From: Contendibacter sp031732755
Lineage (GTDB): Bacteria; Pseudomonadota; Gammaproteobacteria; Competibacterales; Competibacteraceae
DNA length: 64,000 nt
Assembly (NCBI GenBank): GCA_031732755.1
Contig: JAVMKI010000065.1
Coordinates: 18,086 to 82,085, forward strand
Reading direction: 5' to 3'
Positions within the stretch are counted from its first letter, which is position 1; every line of letters begins with the position of its first letter. Position numbers and translations under genes: made by a program. A model generated the notes under the pieces. That model worked only from the letters and a program-made list of their open reading frames with translations. It was not told where the DNA came from and made no database searches. Shown here piece by piece: positions 1-7,712 of the stretch.

Positions 1-2
1 TC

Positions 3-647
3 GCCACCTGGGGTCAGAAGGCGCTATCCTGGTCGTTGGCGGCTGGCATGGGCTTCATCACCATCGCCATCTACCTGGTGCTGGTGCCCTTGCTGGTCTT
101 TTTCTTTCTGAAGGACAAAAGCTTAATCCTCGCTTGGCTGCATAGCTTCATGCCGCACGATCATACCCTGGCGCAGCAGGTTTGGCGCGAGGTGGACCAC
201 CAAATGGGTAATTACGTGCGCGGCAAGTTTCTGGAAATTCTGGTGGTTTGGGTCGCAACCTACTTGGCGTTCGCCTTCATGGACTTGCAATTCGCCATGC
301 TGCTGGCTTTGATGGTGGGACTGTCGGTCATCGTGCCCTATATTGGGGCGGTCGTGGTGACGGTGCCGGTAGCGCTGGTGGCGTTCTTTCAGTGGGGATG
401 GAGTTCGGAATTCTTCTGGCTGCTCGGCATCTATCTGGTCGTTCAGGGACTGGATGGCAATATCCTGGTGCCGCTGCTGTTTTCCGAGGTCGTGGACTTG
501 CATCCCATCGCCATCATCACGGCGGTGCTGGTGTTCGGTGGGTTGTGGGGATTCTGGGGGGTGTTCTTTGCCATTCCGCTGGCGACCGTGGTGCAATCCA
601 TTCTTAAAGCATGGCCGCGGCCAACGCCAGCCGTGGTGGTGGGGTAG
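3..647 (+). CDS. AI-2E/PerM family permease, C-terminal part (5' end outside window)
   Basis: The reading frame is open from the first bases of the window, so the start of the gene is missing; about 214 C-terminal residues are present out of the 340-360 usual for this family. The visible part has several long hydrophobic segments and the conserved C-terminal pattern of AI-2E/PerM transporters: a PYIG motif, the DGNILVPLLFS segment and a GLWGFWGVFFAIPLA helix. Members are inner-membrane proteins proposed to export small molecules or to act as Na+/H+ antiporters; the substrate cannot be read from sequence. A TTG at 36 is an internal codon, not a start. The PhoH2 gene follows after about 120 bp on the same strand. 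Confidence 0.85.
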   Translation, partial: ATWGQKALSWSLAAGMGFITIAIYLVLVPLLVFFFLKDKSLILAWLHSFMPHDHTLAQQVWREVDHQMGNYVRGKFLEILVVWVATYLAFAFMDLQFAMLLALMVGLSVIVPYIGAVVVTVPVALVAFFQWGWSSEFFWLLGIYLVVQGLDGNILVPLLFSEVVDLHPIAIITAVLVFGGLWGFWGVFFAIPLATVVQSILKAWPRPTPAVVVG

Positions 648-768
648 AACGATCCGATTGAGTCGGTCCCCACCGTCGGGCGCAGGCGGAATCCTTTGAA
701 AATCGCCATTGGAAGCCGCCAATATCCACCCTTTTAGCCAAAGCCCGTAATAAAGCCACCAGCCGCCA

Positions 769-2208
769 ATGACCTATCCACACGATTCCGAGTTTCCCAC
801 CGAGAATGTTCCACATCCCGCATCCGACCGCCGGTTGTTCGTGCTCGATACCAACGTGCTGATGCACGATCCGACCGCCTTGTTTCGTTTCAAGGAACAC
901 GATATCTACCTGCCCATGATGGTGTTGGAGGAACTGGATCACGCCAAGAAAGGTGTCTCCGAGGTGGCTCGCAACGTCCGTCAAGTCAGCCGGTTTCTGG
1001 ATGACCTGATCGCCGGGGCCAGCAAGGAGGAAATCGACCGAGGCTTGCCTCTGCCTGGTCCATTGGCTCCATCCGGCGAGTTGGTCGGCGGACGTTTGTT
1101 CTTTCAGATTCGCCCCAACCGGATCGTTCCACCCGCCAGTCTGCCGGGTAACGCGCCCGACAACGATATTTTGAGCATGGCCCTGACCCTGCAGCAGGAC
1201 CATCCGCGCCGTCCGCTCACCTTGGTTTCCAAGGACATCAACCTGCGGATCAAGGCCGCTATCCTGGGCATTCACGCCGAGGACTACTACAATGATCAGA
1301 CCCTCGACGACGTCAATCTGTTGTACGCCGGCACCCGCGAACTGTCGGCGGATTTCTGGGACAGTCACGGCAACATGCTGGATTCCTGGAAGGAAAGCGG
1401 GCGTACCTTTTACCGGGTCCACGGCCCGGACGTGGCCCACTGGCATCCAAACCAGGGACTGTTTCCGGACGGTGAACAGACGGCCTTTATCGTCCGGCAA
1501 TTGCGCGACGGCGAGGCGGTGATCGAGATTCTCAGGGACCACGCCACGCCCAATCACGCGGTCTGGGGCATCACCGCGCGCAACCGCGAGCAGAATTTCG
1601 CCCTCAACCTGCTGCTGGACCCCGAGATCGACTTCGTTTCTCTCCTGGGCGCTGCTGGCACCGGCAAGACCTTGCTGGCCTTGGCCGCTGGCCTGGCGCA
1701 GACCCTGGACGCCAAGCGTTATCGGGAAATCATCATGACCCGGGTCACCGTGCCGGTCGGCGAGGACATCGGCTTTCTGCCCGGCACCGAGGAGGAGAAA
1801 ATGACGCCGTGGATGGGCGCGCTGATGGACAATCTGGAAGTGCTTTCTCCCAAGGAGGGCGGCGAATGGGGTCGCGCCGCCACCGCCGATCTACTGAGCA
1901 GCAAGATCAAGATTCGCTCGCTTAATTTCATGCGCGGGCGCACCTTTCAAAGCAAGTATCTGATCATCGACGAGGCGCAGAATCTGACCGCCAAGCAGAT
2001 GAAGACCCTGATCACCCGCGCCGGTCCTGGCACCAAGGTAATCTGTCTGGGCAACGTTGCCCAGATCGACACGCCCTATCTGTCCGAAACCACCTCTGGC
2101 CTGACCTACGTGGTGGATCGTTTCAAGAACTGGCCGCATGGCGGACACGTCACCCTGCGGCGCGGTGAACGTTCGCGGCTGGCGGAATTCGCCTCCGAGC
2201 AGCTTTAG
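769..2208 (+). CDS. PhoH2-type protein: PIN ribonuclease domain fused to PhoH ATPase
   Basis: A 479-residue protein with two recognisable domains. The N-terminal PIN domain (about residues 19-155) has the acidic residues of the metal site in FVLDTNVLMHDP, VLEELD, DNDILSMAL and LVSKDINL. The C-terminal PhoH domain (about 270-475) has a Walker A motif GAAGTGKT near 295-302 and a Walker B YLIIDEAQNL near 398-406. In the family, PIN-PhoH (PhoH2) proteins are ATP-dependent RNA-unwinding ribonucleases; this is family knowledge, not shown here. The ATG at 769 lacks a convincing ribosome binding site. The 3' end lies close to the cardiolipin synthase start, suggesting co-transcription. No small antitoxin-like ORF is evident just upstream. 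Confidence 0.9.
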   Translation: MTYPHDSEFPTENVPHPASDRRLFVLDTNVLMHDPTALFRFKEHDIYLPMMVLEELDHAKKGVSEVARNVRQVSRFLDDLIAGASKEEIDRGLPLPGPLAPSGELVGGRLFFQIRPNRIVPPASLPGNAPDNDILSMALTLQQDHPRRPLTLVSKDINLRIKAAILGIHAEDYYNDQTLDDVNLLYAGTRELSADFWDSHGNMLDSWKESGRTFYRVHGPDVAHWHPNQGLFPDGEQTAFIVRQLRDGEAVIEILRDHATPNHAVWGITARNREQNFALNLLLDPEIDFVSLLGAAGTGKTLLALAAGLAQTLDAKRYREIIMTRVTVPVGEDIGFLPGTEEEKMTPWMGALMDNLEVLSPKEGGEWGRAATADLLSSKIKIRSLNFMRGRTFQSKYLIIDEAQNLTAKQMKTLITRAGPGTKVICLGNVAQIDTPYLSETTSGLTYVVDRFKNWPHGGHVTLRRGERSRLAEFASEQL

Positions 2209-2221
2209 GTGGCTTTGGCTG

Positions 2222-3661
2222 TTGATCACCGAACATCTAGCTGCCCTGCTGTCGCTGGCCTGGCTGCTGTGGATCGCCCTGGTCGCGGTCGGGCTGATTC
2301 TGGAGCGCCGTTCGCCGGCGGCGACGCTGGCCTGGCTGCTGGCGCTGCTGTTCATGCCCTATTTCGGGTTTCTGGTGTATCTGCTGTTCGGGCCGCGCCG
2401 GTTGCGCCGCCGTCGGCTGCGTTACGGCCGCGCCCGCGACCGTCTGATCCAATCCACCCACCGCCTACGCCAGAACCAGCCCGTTCCGTCTAGCTTTCCC
2501 AGCGCCGACCTGGAGCGGCAACTGGCGCGGTTGTTGGAACGGGTTGGCCAGGGTCCGCCCACGCCCGCCACCGCTGTCACCCTGCTGGAAACCGGCGACG
2601 ATTGCTTCGCGGCGCTGGAGACGGCCATCGCCGCCGCTACTCACCATGTCCACCTGGAATACTACCTGTGGCAGCCGGATCGCGTAGGGACGCGGCTGCG
2701 TGATTTGCTGGTGGAAAAAGCCCAGGCCGGAATACAGGTCCGCTTGCTGCTCGACTCCATCGGCTCCGACCGGATCACCGACCGCTTTTTGCGCCCCCTG
2801 CGAGATGCGAGCGGCGAAACCGCCTGGTTCAATCCCCTCAGCCTGCGCCGGCTGCAACCCAACCACGTTAATTTCCGCACGCACCGCAAGATCGTGGTTT
2901 GCGACGGCCGGGTCGGTTTCACCGGCGGCATCAACGTCAGCGACGACCACAGCGGCGCGCGGCGCGGCCCGGACGCCTGGCGCGACACCCATCTGCGCAT
3001 CGAGGGCGAACCGATTCACCGACTCCAGTTCATCTTTCTGGAAGACTGGTATTTCGCCACCGATCAGGCGCCGTTCGACCCCGCATTCTTTCCCATCTGC
3101 GCGGGGCAGCCGGTCGGTCCCTGGTTGCACATCGTCGAATCCGGTCCCGACAACGACCACCACGCCATCGCCAAGCTGTTCTTCGCCGCCATCGTCAGCG
3201 CGCGGCGACGGGTTTTGCTGGCCACGCCTTACTTCGTGCCCAACGAGGCGCTCACCGAAGCCTTGATCACCGCCGCGCTGCGTGGAGTGGAGGTGCGGGT
3301 GTTGGCGCCCCAGCGCAGCGACTCGCGGTTGGTGACCGCCGCCGCGCGCAGCTATTACGACCAACTGGTCCGGGCCGGCGCCACGATTCACGAATACGGT
3401 CCGCCGATGCTGCACGCCAAGCTGCTGGTGGTGGACGAGCGGATCGCGGCGGTGGGCAGCGCCAATTTCGACAACCGCAGTCTGACCTTGAATTTCGAGG
3501 CGATGGCGGTGCTTTACGATGCCGATCTCGCCGCGCAATTGAGCCGGAGCTTCGAGGCCGACTTGAATCTGGCTCGGCGCTACGTCAAGCCGGGCCGGCG
3601 GGCTACGCTCGGCCAGCGGTTGGGTGAGGCCACCGCCCGGTTGTTGTCGCCGTTGTTGTGA
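2222..3661 (+). CDS. cls: Cardiolipin synthase (phospholipase D superfamily)
   Basis: Makes cardiolipin by phosphatidyl transfer between phosphatidylglycerol molecules at the inner membrane. Two hydrophobic segments within residues 5-60 anchor the protein, followed by two phospholipase D HKD motifs: His221-x-Lys with the downstream Asp (HRKIVVCD) and His398 (HAKLLVVD). Length with the start chosen here is 479 residues, close to bacterial ClsA. The frame is open from an ATG at 2138, which would overlap phoH2 by 71 bp and add a poorly hydrophobic leader. The TTG at 2222 is preferred because AGGTGG lies 9 nt before it and it yields the usual length. Possibly co-transcribed with the PhoH2 gene upstream. 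Confidence 0.92.
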   Translation: MITEHLAALLSLAWLLWIALVAVGLILERRSPAATLAWLLALLFMPYFGFLVYLLFGPRRLRRRRLRYGRARDRLIQSTHRLRQNQPVPSSFPSADLERQLARLLERVGQGPPTPATAVTLLETGDDCFAALETAIAAATHHVHLEYYLWQPDRVGTRLRDLLVEKAQAGIQVRLLLDSIGSDRITDRFLRPLRDASGETAWFNPLSLRRLQPNHVNFRTHRKIVVCDGRVGFTGGINVSDDHSGARRGPDAWRDTHLRIEGEPIHRLQFIFLEDWYFATDQAPFDPAFFPICAGQPVGPWLHIVESGPDNDHHAIAKLFFAAIVSARRRVLLATPYFVPNEALTEALITAALRGVEVRVLAPQRSDSRLVTAAARSYYDQLVRAGATIHEYGPPMLHAKLLVVDERIAAVGSANFDNRSLTLNFEAMAVLYDADLAAQLSRSFEADLNLARRYVKPGRRATLGQRLGEATARLLSPLL

Positions 3662-4036
3662 GAGCCAGCTTACGACGGTTTTGATCACCGTCATCGGTGA
3701 ACCCTCGACGCGCCTGTCTGCGCAACGGCTGTCACCTGCCTTGACAGTTTGCCAAGCGGAATTATGCTATCACGTCAAGGCTACAATGGCCTTGCCACCC
3801 ACGGTGGAACCCGTGACCGTCGACGAGATACTGCGGCGCGCTGTCGCGCCTGCGGGGCGGCGGATTACCATCCGCTGGTTGTTTTGCGCGAAGGGCCGCA
3901 CGGCTAGTGGGCTACCGCAAAAGTTTTGACAGGTAACAAAGCTTTCCTCGCGGCTTATCCACCGCCCCGTTAAGCTGCGTTTGCCAAGAAGTGAAGATAG
4001 AGTTTCTTTGTAGAGTTATAGAGGAAAGATAGACAC
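3662..4036 (+). other. Intergenic stretch with a possible promoter and a 47-codon ORF of unknown status
   Basis: About 375 bp without a recognisable gene. A sigma-70-like promoter candidate is visible: TTGACA at 3741-3746, a 16-bp spacer and TATGCT at 3763-3768. It points to a short ORF with ATG at 3786 and TGA at 3927-3929. The peptide resembles nothing I recognise and has no clear Shine-Dalgarno, so it is not called as a gene. Base composition falls towards AT to the right, into the next gene. Confidence 0.3.
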
Positions 4037-4306
4037 ATGAAGATTACGAATCCCTTCAAAGAACCTTGGTTCAAAAGATTATGTCCTCACTGCCATATGA
4101 AAGTTAAAGTTATTAAGACTAAGCAAGGTTTTTTAAACAATGAATATTCTAATTGCCCTAATTGTCAAAAATCATTTTGGGGATCTACTCTTCTGAAAAA
4201 ATCAGCAAAAGGAACTTTTAAAGCCTTTAGTATTGCATTAACGATTGCTAGCATTGTTATTAATGCTGGAGGTGGAGGTGGAGGTGGAGGTGGAAGTAAC
4301 ACGTAG
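4037..4306 (+). CDS. Small zinc-ribbon protein with C-terminal membrane segment and poly-Gly tail
   Basis: An 89-residue protein, function unknown. The N-terminal half has two Cys pairs, CPHC (about residues 16-19) and CPNC (about 40-43), spaced as in a zinc ribbon. A hydrophobic segment follows (about 63-76), and the protein ends in nine consecutive glycines plus SNT. The glycine run is encoded by a GGAGGT-type hexanucleotide repeat, which is prone to length change. The start is supported by GAGGAAAG about 9 nt before the ATG. The gene is much richer in A+T than its neighbours and has no operon partner, which suggests recent transfer. The coding status is fairly safe because of the RBS and Cys spacing; no role can be assigned. 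Confidence 0.65.
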   Translation: MKITNPFKEPWFKRLCPHCHMKVKVIKTKQGFLNNEYSNCPNCQKSFWGSTLLKKSAKGTFKAFSIALTIASIVINAGGGGGGGGGSNT

Positions 4307-4324
4307 GGAGGTTAGCACGGTAGC

Positions 4325-4403
4325 GCGGGTTAGCGAAGCGTAACCCGCCGATTTCGGTAGGTCTTCCAAAAGGCGGATTACGGGCTTGCCGCCCTAATCC
4401 GCC
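4325..4403. repeat. Two adjacent intergenic hairpins of the gcgggtta/taacccgc type
   Basis: The first inverted repeat is 8 bp, GCGGGTTA (4325-4332) with TAACCCGC (4341-4348) and an 8-nt loop. The second is 9 bp, GGCGGATTA (4372-4380) with TAATCCGCC (4395-4403), and has an inner GGGC/GCCC stem. The two halves share the GCGG-TTA core, so this looks like a degenerate dispersed extragenic repeat of a kind common in gammaproteobacteria. There is no T-run, so it is not a canonical terminator. The stretch from 4404 to 4647 has no supported gene. Confidence 0.6.
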
Positions 4404-4647
4404 CTACGATAATTTGCCGAGCCGAGGGGAGCAGGTAAAGCCTATGAGCAACAATGTCGTTCAATCCACAAGCGTAACTCAAGGAAAGAATTGATGGAAT
4501 TCGATGTTGTCGCCCGACGGGAATAACGGCCAGCAAATCGCTCGGCACGGACGGGTAAAAAGGGCGTTTCGCTCCACGGTTGCTTGCCGGTTAGCTCAAA
4601 CACCAGGTTTCTTGGCACAATTTCACTTTTCTGACAGGGCATGACTT

Positions 4648-5232
4648 ATGGGGAAAACCCGTCTTGAAGCATTCAGCGATGGCGTTATCGCCATCATCAT
4701 CACCATCATGGTGCTCGAAATGAAAGTGCCTCATGGGGAAACGGTCGATGTTTTGTTACCGCTGTTCCCGGTTTTTCTCAGCTATATTCTTAGCTTCATC
4801 TATGTCGGCATCTACTGGAATAACCACCATCACATGTTGCATACCGTAAGCCGGGTTTCTGGTTCCGTTCTTTGGGCGAATTTGCATCTGCTATTCTGGC
4901 TTTCACTTTTCCCATTCGCCACCGGCTGGCTTGGCGAAAACCACTTCGCGGCATTACCCAGCGCCCTTTATGGCGTGATTCAATTGATGGCCGCTTGTGC
5001 CTACTTTATCCTTCAAAACGCGATCATTACTTCTCAGGGAAAGGAATCCCTACTCAAGGCTGCCGTGGGTCGAGACAGGAAAGGCAAAGCCTCATTGGTG
5101 CTCTATATTATTGCAATCATTATGGCCTTTTGGTTTGCTTGGGTCGCACAGCTCATTTATATCGCCGTGGCGATAATGTGGCTTATTCCTGATCGACGCA
5201 TCGAAAACGCCATTCAAGAGAACGGAACCTAA
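4648..5232 (+). CDS. TMEM175-family potassium channel (DUF1211)
   Basis: A 194-residue integral membrane protein with about six hydrophobic segments. The first begins with the family signature RLEAFSDGVIAIIITIM; the FSDG motif packs in the pore region of TMEM175 channels. Bacterial members carry one six-helix unit and are reported as K+-selective leak channels that lack the usual TVGYG filter, and none is present here. Length fits the single-unit form. The ATG at 4648 sets the signature at residue 5, as in relatives. It appears monocistronic: a hairpin-plus-T terminator follows within 45 bp and the next gene is on the other strand. Confidence 0.88.
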   Translation: MGKTRLEAFSDGVIAIIITIMVLEMKVPHGETVDVLLPLFPVFLSYILSFIYVGIYWNNHHHMLHTVSRVSGSVLWANLHLLFWLSLFPFATGWLGENHFAALPSALYGVIQLMAACAYFILQNAIITSQGKESLLKAAVGRDRKGKASLVLYIIAIIMAFWFAWVAQLIYIAVAIMWLIPDRRIENAIQENGT

Positions 5233-5251
5233 CCCATCAATCAACCCGACC

Positions 5252-5277
5252 ACCGGTAAACAGAACCTACCGGTTTT
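5252..5277 (+). terminator. Rho-independent-like terminator after the TMEM175 gene
   Basis: A perfect 7-bp inverted repeat, ACCGGTA (5252-5258) and TACCGGT (5268-5274), with a 9-nt loop is followed by TTTT (5274-5277). It lies 20 bp after the TAA of the TMEM175 gene. The stem is short and the T-run modest. Confidence 0.5.
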
Positions 5278-5405
5278 CTCATCGCCGCACTTCTTTGGTG
5301 GCGGCTCGCTTATCTTTAAACCATTAAAGCCTCGCTGCCCAATCGTTTTTGGATAACGGCGGTCTGGCTTGGTTTCCCAGCCATCGGGTCAGGGCAGTGG
5401 TGCTC

Positions 5406-6380
5406 CTATCGCCACTGCACGGTTCTGTTCAACCCCAACATTTTCGACAGTGCTTCGCCCAAATCGGCTTCGGTGCCGTCGAGCAATCGATCCAGCCAGC
5501 GGGTGTGCTTGGTGTAATCCACGATGGTTTTCTCGCCGATCACTTTCTCGGCGACGTGGCGGGTGCTGCCCAGCGCGTCCACCAATCCTAGCCCGACGCT
5601 CTGCTCGCCGGTCCACATCAGGCCGCTGAACACCTCGGGATTGTCCTTCAGCCGCTCGCCCCGACCCTGCTTGACCGCCACGATGAACTGTTGGTGAATC
5701 GCGTCCAACATTCCTTGCAGATGCCGAACTTCCTCCGGGTTCACTGGCTTGAACGGATCGAGAAAATCCTTGCTGTTGCCCGCCGTGTAGGCCCGCCGTT
5801 CGACCCCCAGTTTGGCCATCGCGTCGGTAAAGCCGAAGCTGTCCATCCGCACCCCGATGGAGCCGACGATGCTCGCCTTGTTGGCGTAAATGTTCTGCGC
5901 CGCCGCCGCGATGTAGTATCCCCCCGACGCGCACACGTCGCTGGCCACCGCGTGGACTGGCAGCTTGGGATACTGCTGGCGCAGCCTTTGAATCTCGTCG
6001 TAGATCTCGCCGGCCTGCACCGGACTGCCGCCGGGGCTGTTGATTTCCACCACGACGCCGACCGTTTTCTCATCCTTGAACGCCTTGCGCAGTGCCTCGA
6101 TCACGTTCTTGGCGCTGGCCTCGGTGCCGCTGGAGATCAGGCCGTCGACCCGAACCAACGCCGTGTGTTTCTTGGCGGCGGCGGTCGCGGTGCCGAGGTC
6201 GTCCGGCCAAGCTAGCACCAGCAATCCCACCAGATAGGCGAAAAACAAGAATTTGAAGAAAATTCCCCAGCGCCGCGCCCGCCGCTGTTCGGTCACGGCG
6301 GCGAACGCCAGCTTGGTCAGGGTATCGCGCGCCCAGCGTTCGTCGCCGGGCAGGTTTGTATTCGGATTCGAGTCGCTCAT
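5406..6380 (-). CDS. sppA: Signal peptide peptidase SppA, short (S49) form
   Basis: A 324-residue serine protease of the S49 family that cleaves leftover signal peptides in the inner membrane. One transmembrane helix (about residues 40-58) anchors it; the catalytic domain faces the periplasm. The nucleophile is Ser152 in CASGGYY and the general base is Lys204 in GNSKDF, the Ser-Lys dyad of the family. The INSPGGS turn lies at 114-119. Length fits the single-domain form rather than the 600-residue duplicated E. coli SppA. It lies 13 bp downstream of rluC on the same strand, an order also seen near rne in pseudomonads. Confidence 0.92.
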   Translation of the reverse strand: MSDSNPNTNLPGDERWARDTLTKLAFAAVTEQRRARRWGIFFKFLFFAYLVGLLVLAWPDDLGTATAAAKKHTALVRVDGLISSGTEASAKNVIEALRKAFKDEKTVGVVVEINSPGGSPVQAGEIYDEIQRLRQQYPKLPVHAVASDVCASGGYYIAAAAQNIYANKASIVGSIGVRMDSFGFTDAMAKLGVERRAYTAGNSKDFLDPFKPVNPEEVRHLQGMLDAIHQQFIVAVKQGRGERLKDNPEVFSGLMWTGEQSVGLGLVDALGSTRHVAEKVIGEKTIVDYTKHTRWLDRLLDGTEADLGEALSKMLGLNRTVQWR

Positions 6381-6393
6381 GGCAGCTTCTCAC

Positions 6394-7362
6394 TCAGGTT
6401 TCACGAGGGTTCGGGGCGCCGAGTCGGTCCAGCACCGCCTTGAGTTCGGCGTCCAGTGGAGCGCTGATCGCGATATCTCGACCACCCAGCGGCAGGTTCA
6501 GGCTGTGGGCGTGCAGGAACAGCCGGCGCAAGCCGTATTGCTCCGTCATCAGTCGATTGAAATCGGCGTCGCCGTACTTTTCGTCGCCGGCCAATGGGTG
6601 GCCGACATGGGCGGCATGGACGCGAATCTGGTGGGTGCGACCGGTGGCGATGCTCGCTTCCAGCAGCGAGGCCGGCTTGTGCAGGCTGATCGGTCGAAAG
6701 CGTGTCCGGGCTGGCTTGCCGTCGTCCAGTACCTCCACCATCCGCTCTCCGCCGCGCAACACGTTGCGGCGCAGGGGTTGGTTCACCTCGCGCGGGCCGT
6801 GATTCCAGTAGCCGCGCGTTAGCGCCAGATAGCGCTTTTCCACCCGACCGGTTCGTAGGGCGTCTTGAATCGCGCGCAGCGCCGTCGGCGTCTTGGCCAG
6901 CGCTAGACAACCACTGGTGTCGCGGTCCAACCGATGCGCCAATTCCAGAAACGGTTCCTCTGGCCGCAGCGCCCGCAGCAGTTCGATGATGCCGTAGTCG
7001 AGGCCGCTGCCTTTGTGCACCGCCAGCCCGACGGGTTTGTCGAGTACCAGCAGTTCGCGATCCTCGTACAGTACCGCCGCCCGCAACCGTTCCGCCAGTC
7101 CGAGCGGCGCCCGGAGCGGCCGTTCCTCCCGTTCGCCCAGCCGCACCGGTGGAATCCGTAGCAAGTCACCGGTTTGCAGCCGGCGCTCCGGCTGGACGCG
7201 GCCTCCGTTCAGCCGCACCTCACCGGTGCGGACGATGCGGTAGATCAGGCTTTTGGGCGCACCCTTGAGTTCGCGCAACAGAAAATTATCGAGGCGCTGG
7301 CCGGCGTAATCGGCGGTGATTTCCAGATGACGCACGCCAGGAGAAGTGGAAGAGGCGGTCAT
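6394..7362 (-). CDS. rluC: 23S rRNA pseudouridine synthase RluC
   Basis: Converts uridines in 23S rRNA (U955, U2504 and U2580 in E. coli) to pseudouridine. The protein has an N-terminal S4 RNA-binding domain (about residues 20-80) and a RluA-type catalytic domain with the HRLDRDTSG motif (143-151), where Asp146 is the catalytic residue. The start at 7362 gives 322 residues, close to E. coli RluC; the open frame reaches 7446 but the extra 28 residues do not resemble the family and would overlap the rne promoter. It is divergent from rne, a conserved gammaproteobacterial arrangement that strongly supports the name RluC over other RluA paralogues. Confidence 0.93.
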   Translation of the reverse strand: MTASSTSPGVRHLEITADYAGQRLDNFLLRELKGAPKSLIYRIVRTGEVRLNGGRVQPERRLQTGDLLRIPPVRLGEREERPLRAPLGLAERLRAAVLYEDRELLVLDKPVGLAVHKGSGLDYGIIELLRALRPEEPFLELAHRLDRDTSGCLALAKTPTALRAIQDALRTGRVEKRYLALTRGYWNHGPREVNQPLRRNVLRGGERMVEVLDDGKPARTRFRPISLHKPASLLEASIATGRTHQIRVHAAHVGHPLAGDEKYGDADFNRLMTEQYGLRRLFLHAHSLNLPLGGRDIAISAPLDAELKAVLDRLGAPNPRET

Positions 7363-7366
7363 GAGT

Positions 7367-7395
7367 TTGAAGCAAGGCGATTGGACTGTTATAGT
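7367..7395 (+). promoter_or_regulatory. Probable sigma-70 promoter of rne
   Basis: TTGAAG (7367-7372), a 17-bp spacer and TATAGT (7390-7395) match the sigma-70 consensus in five and five of six positions less one each. It lies only 5 bp from the rluC start on the other strand and reads towards rne. Confidence 0.65.
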
Positions 7396-7401
7396 GACGA
7401 G

Positions 7402-7712
7402 CGTTGTCGCTGAAGGGGCCGTGAACGGCCGGCGAAACTGAATCAATACACCATATCGGTTTTCGTACCCGCGCGCCAGTCAACCGGCGGGCAGGGGTGA
7501 TTTAACGGGTTTGTCCGCCGCTCGACCCGACCTTAGCCTGAGCGGCTCTTGACCGCGCTCCCAGCCGACTGGTCACGCTTTCCGTGGCGTACTTTGGGTC
7601 TTTCGCCCGATGTTCTGGATTGTCATCCTCCGGGCCATTCCCCATTCTGGCGCCGCCTCGGCGACAACCACCGCGTTACCGGCGGTGATGGTTGAGCGCA
7701 GGGAATTTCATC
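7402..7712 (+). promoter_or_regulatory. Long 5' leader of rne, probable autoregulation target
   Basis: From the predicted start of transcription to the rne ATG there are about 310 nt with no gene. E. coli rne has a 361-nt leader with hairpins that RNase E binds and an unstructured cleavage region, giving feedback control of its own mRNA. Here a stable small hairpin is visible, GGCCG (7417-7421) with loop TGAA and CGGCC (7426-7430), followed by an A/T-richer stretch around 7435-7470. Function is inferred from position and size only. Confidence 0.45.

Noticed and set aside
3624..3929. 101-codon ORF after cardiolipin synthase
   Set aside because: Its first part overlaps the cls 3' end in another frame and has no family resemblance. 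Only the short part from 3786 has a promoter candidate, and it is described as intergenic.
4442..4642. 66-codon minus-strand ORF before the TMEM175 gene
   Set aside because: No recognisable domain and no ribosome binding site; it sits next to extragenic repeats.
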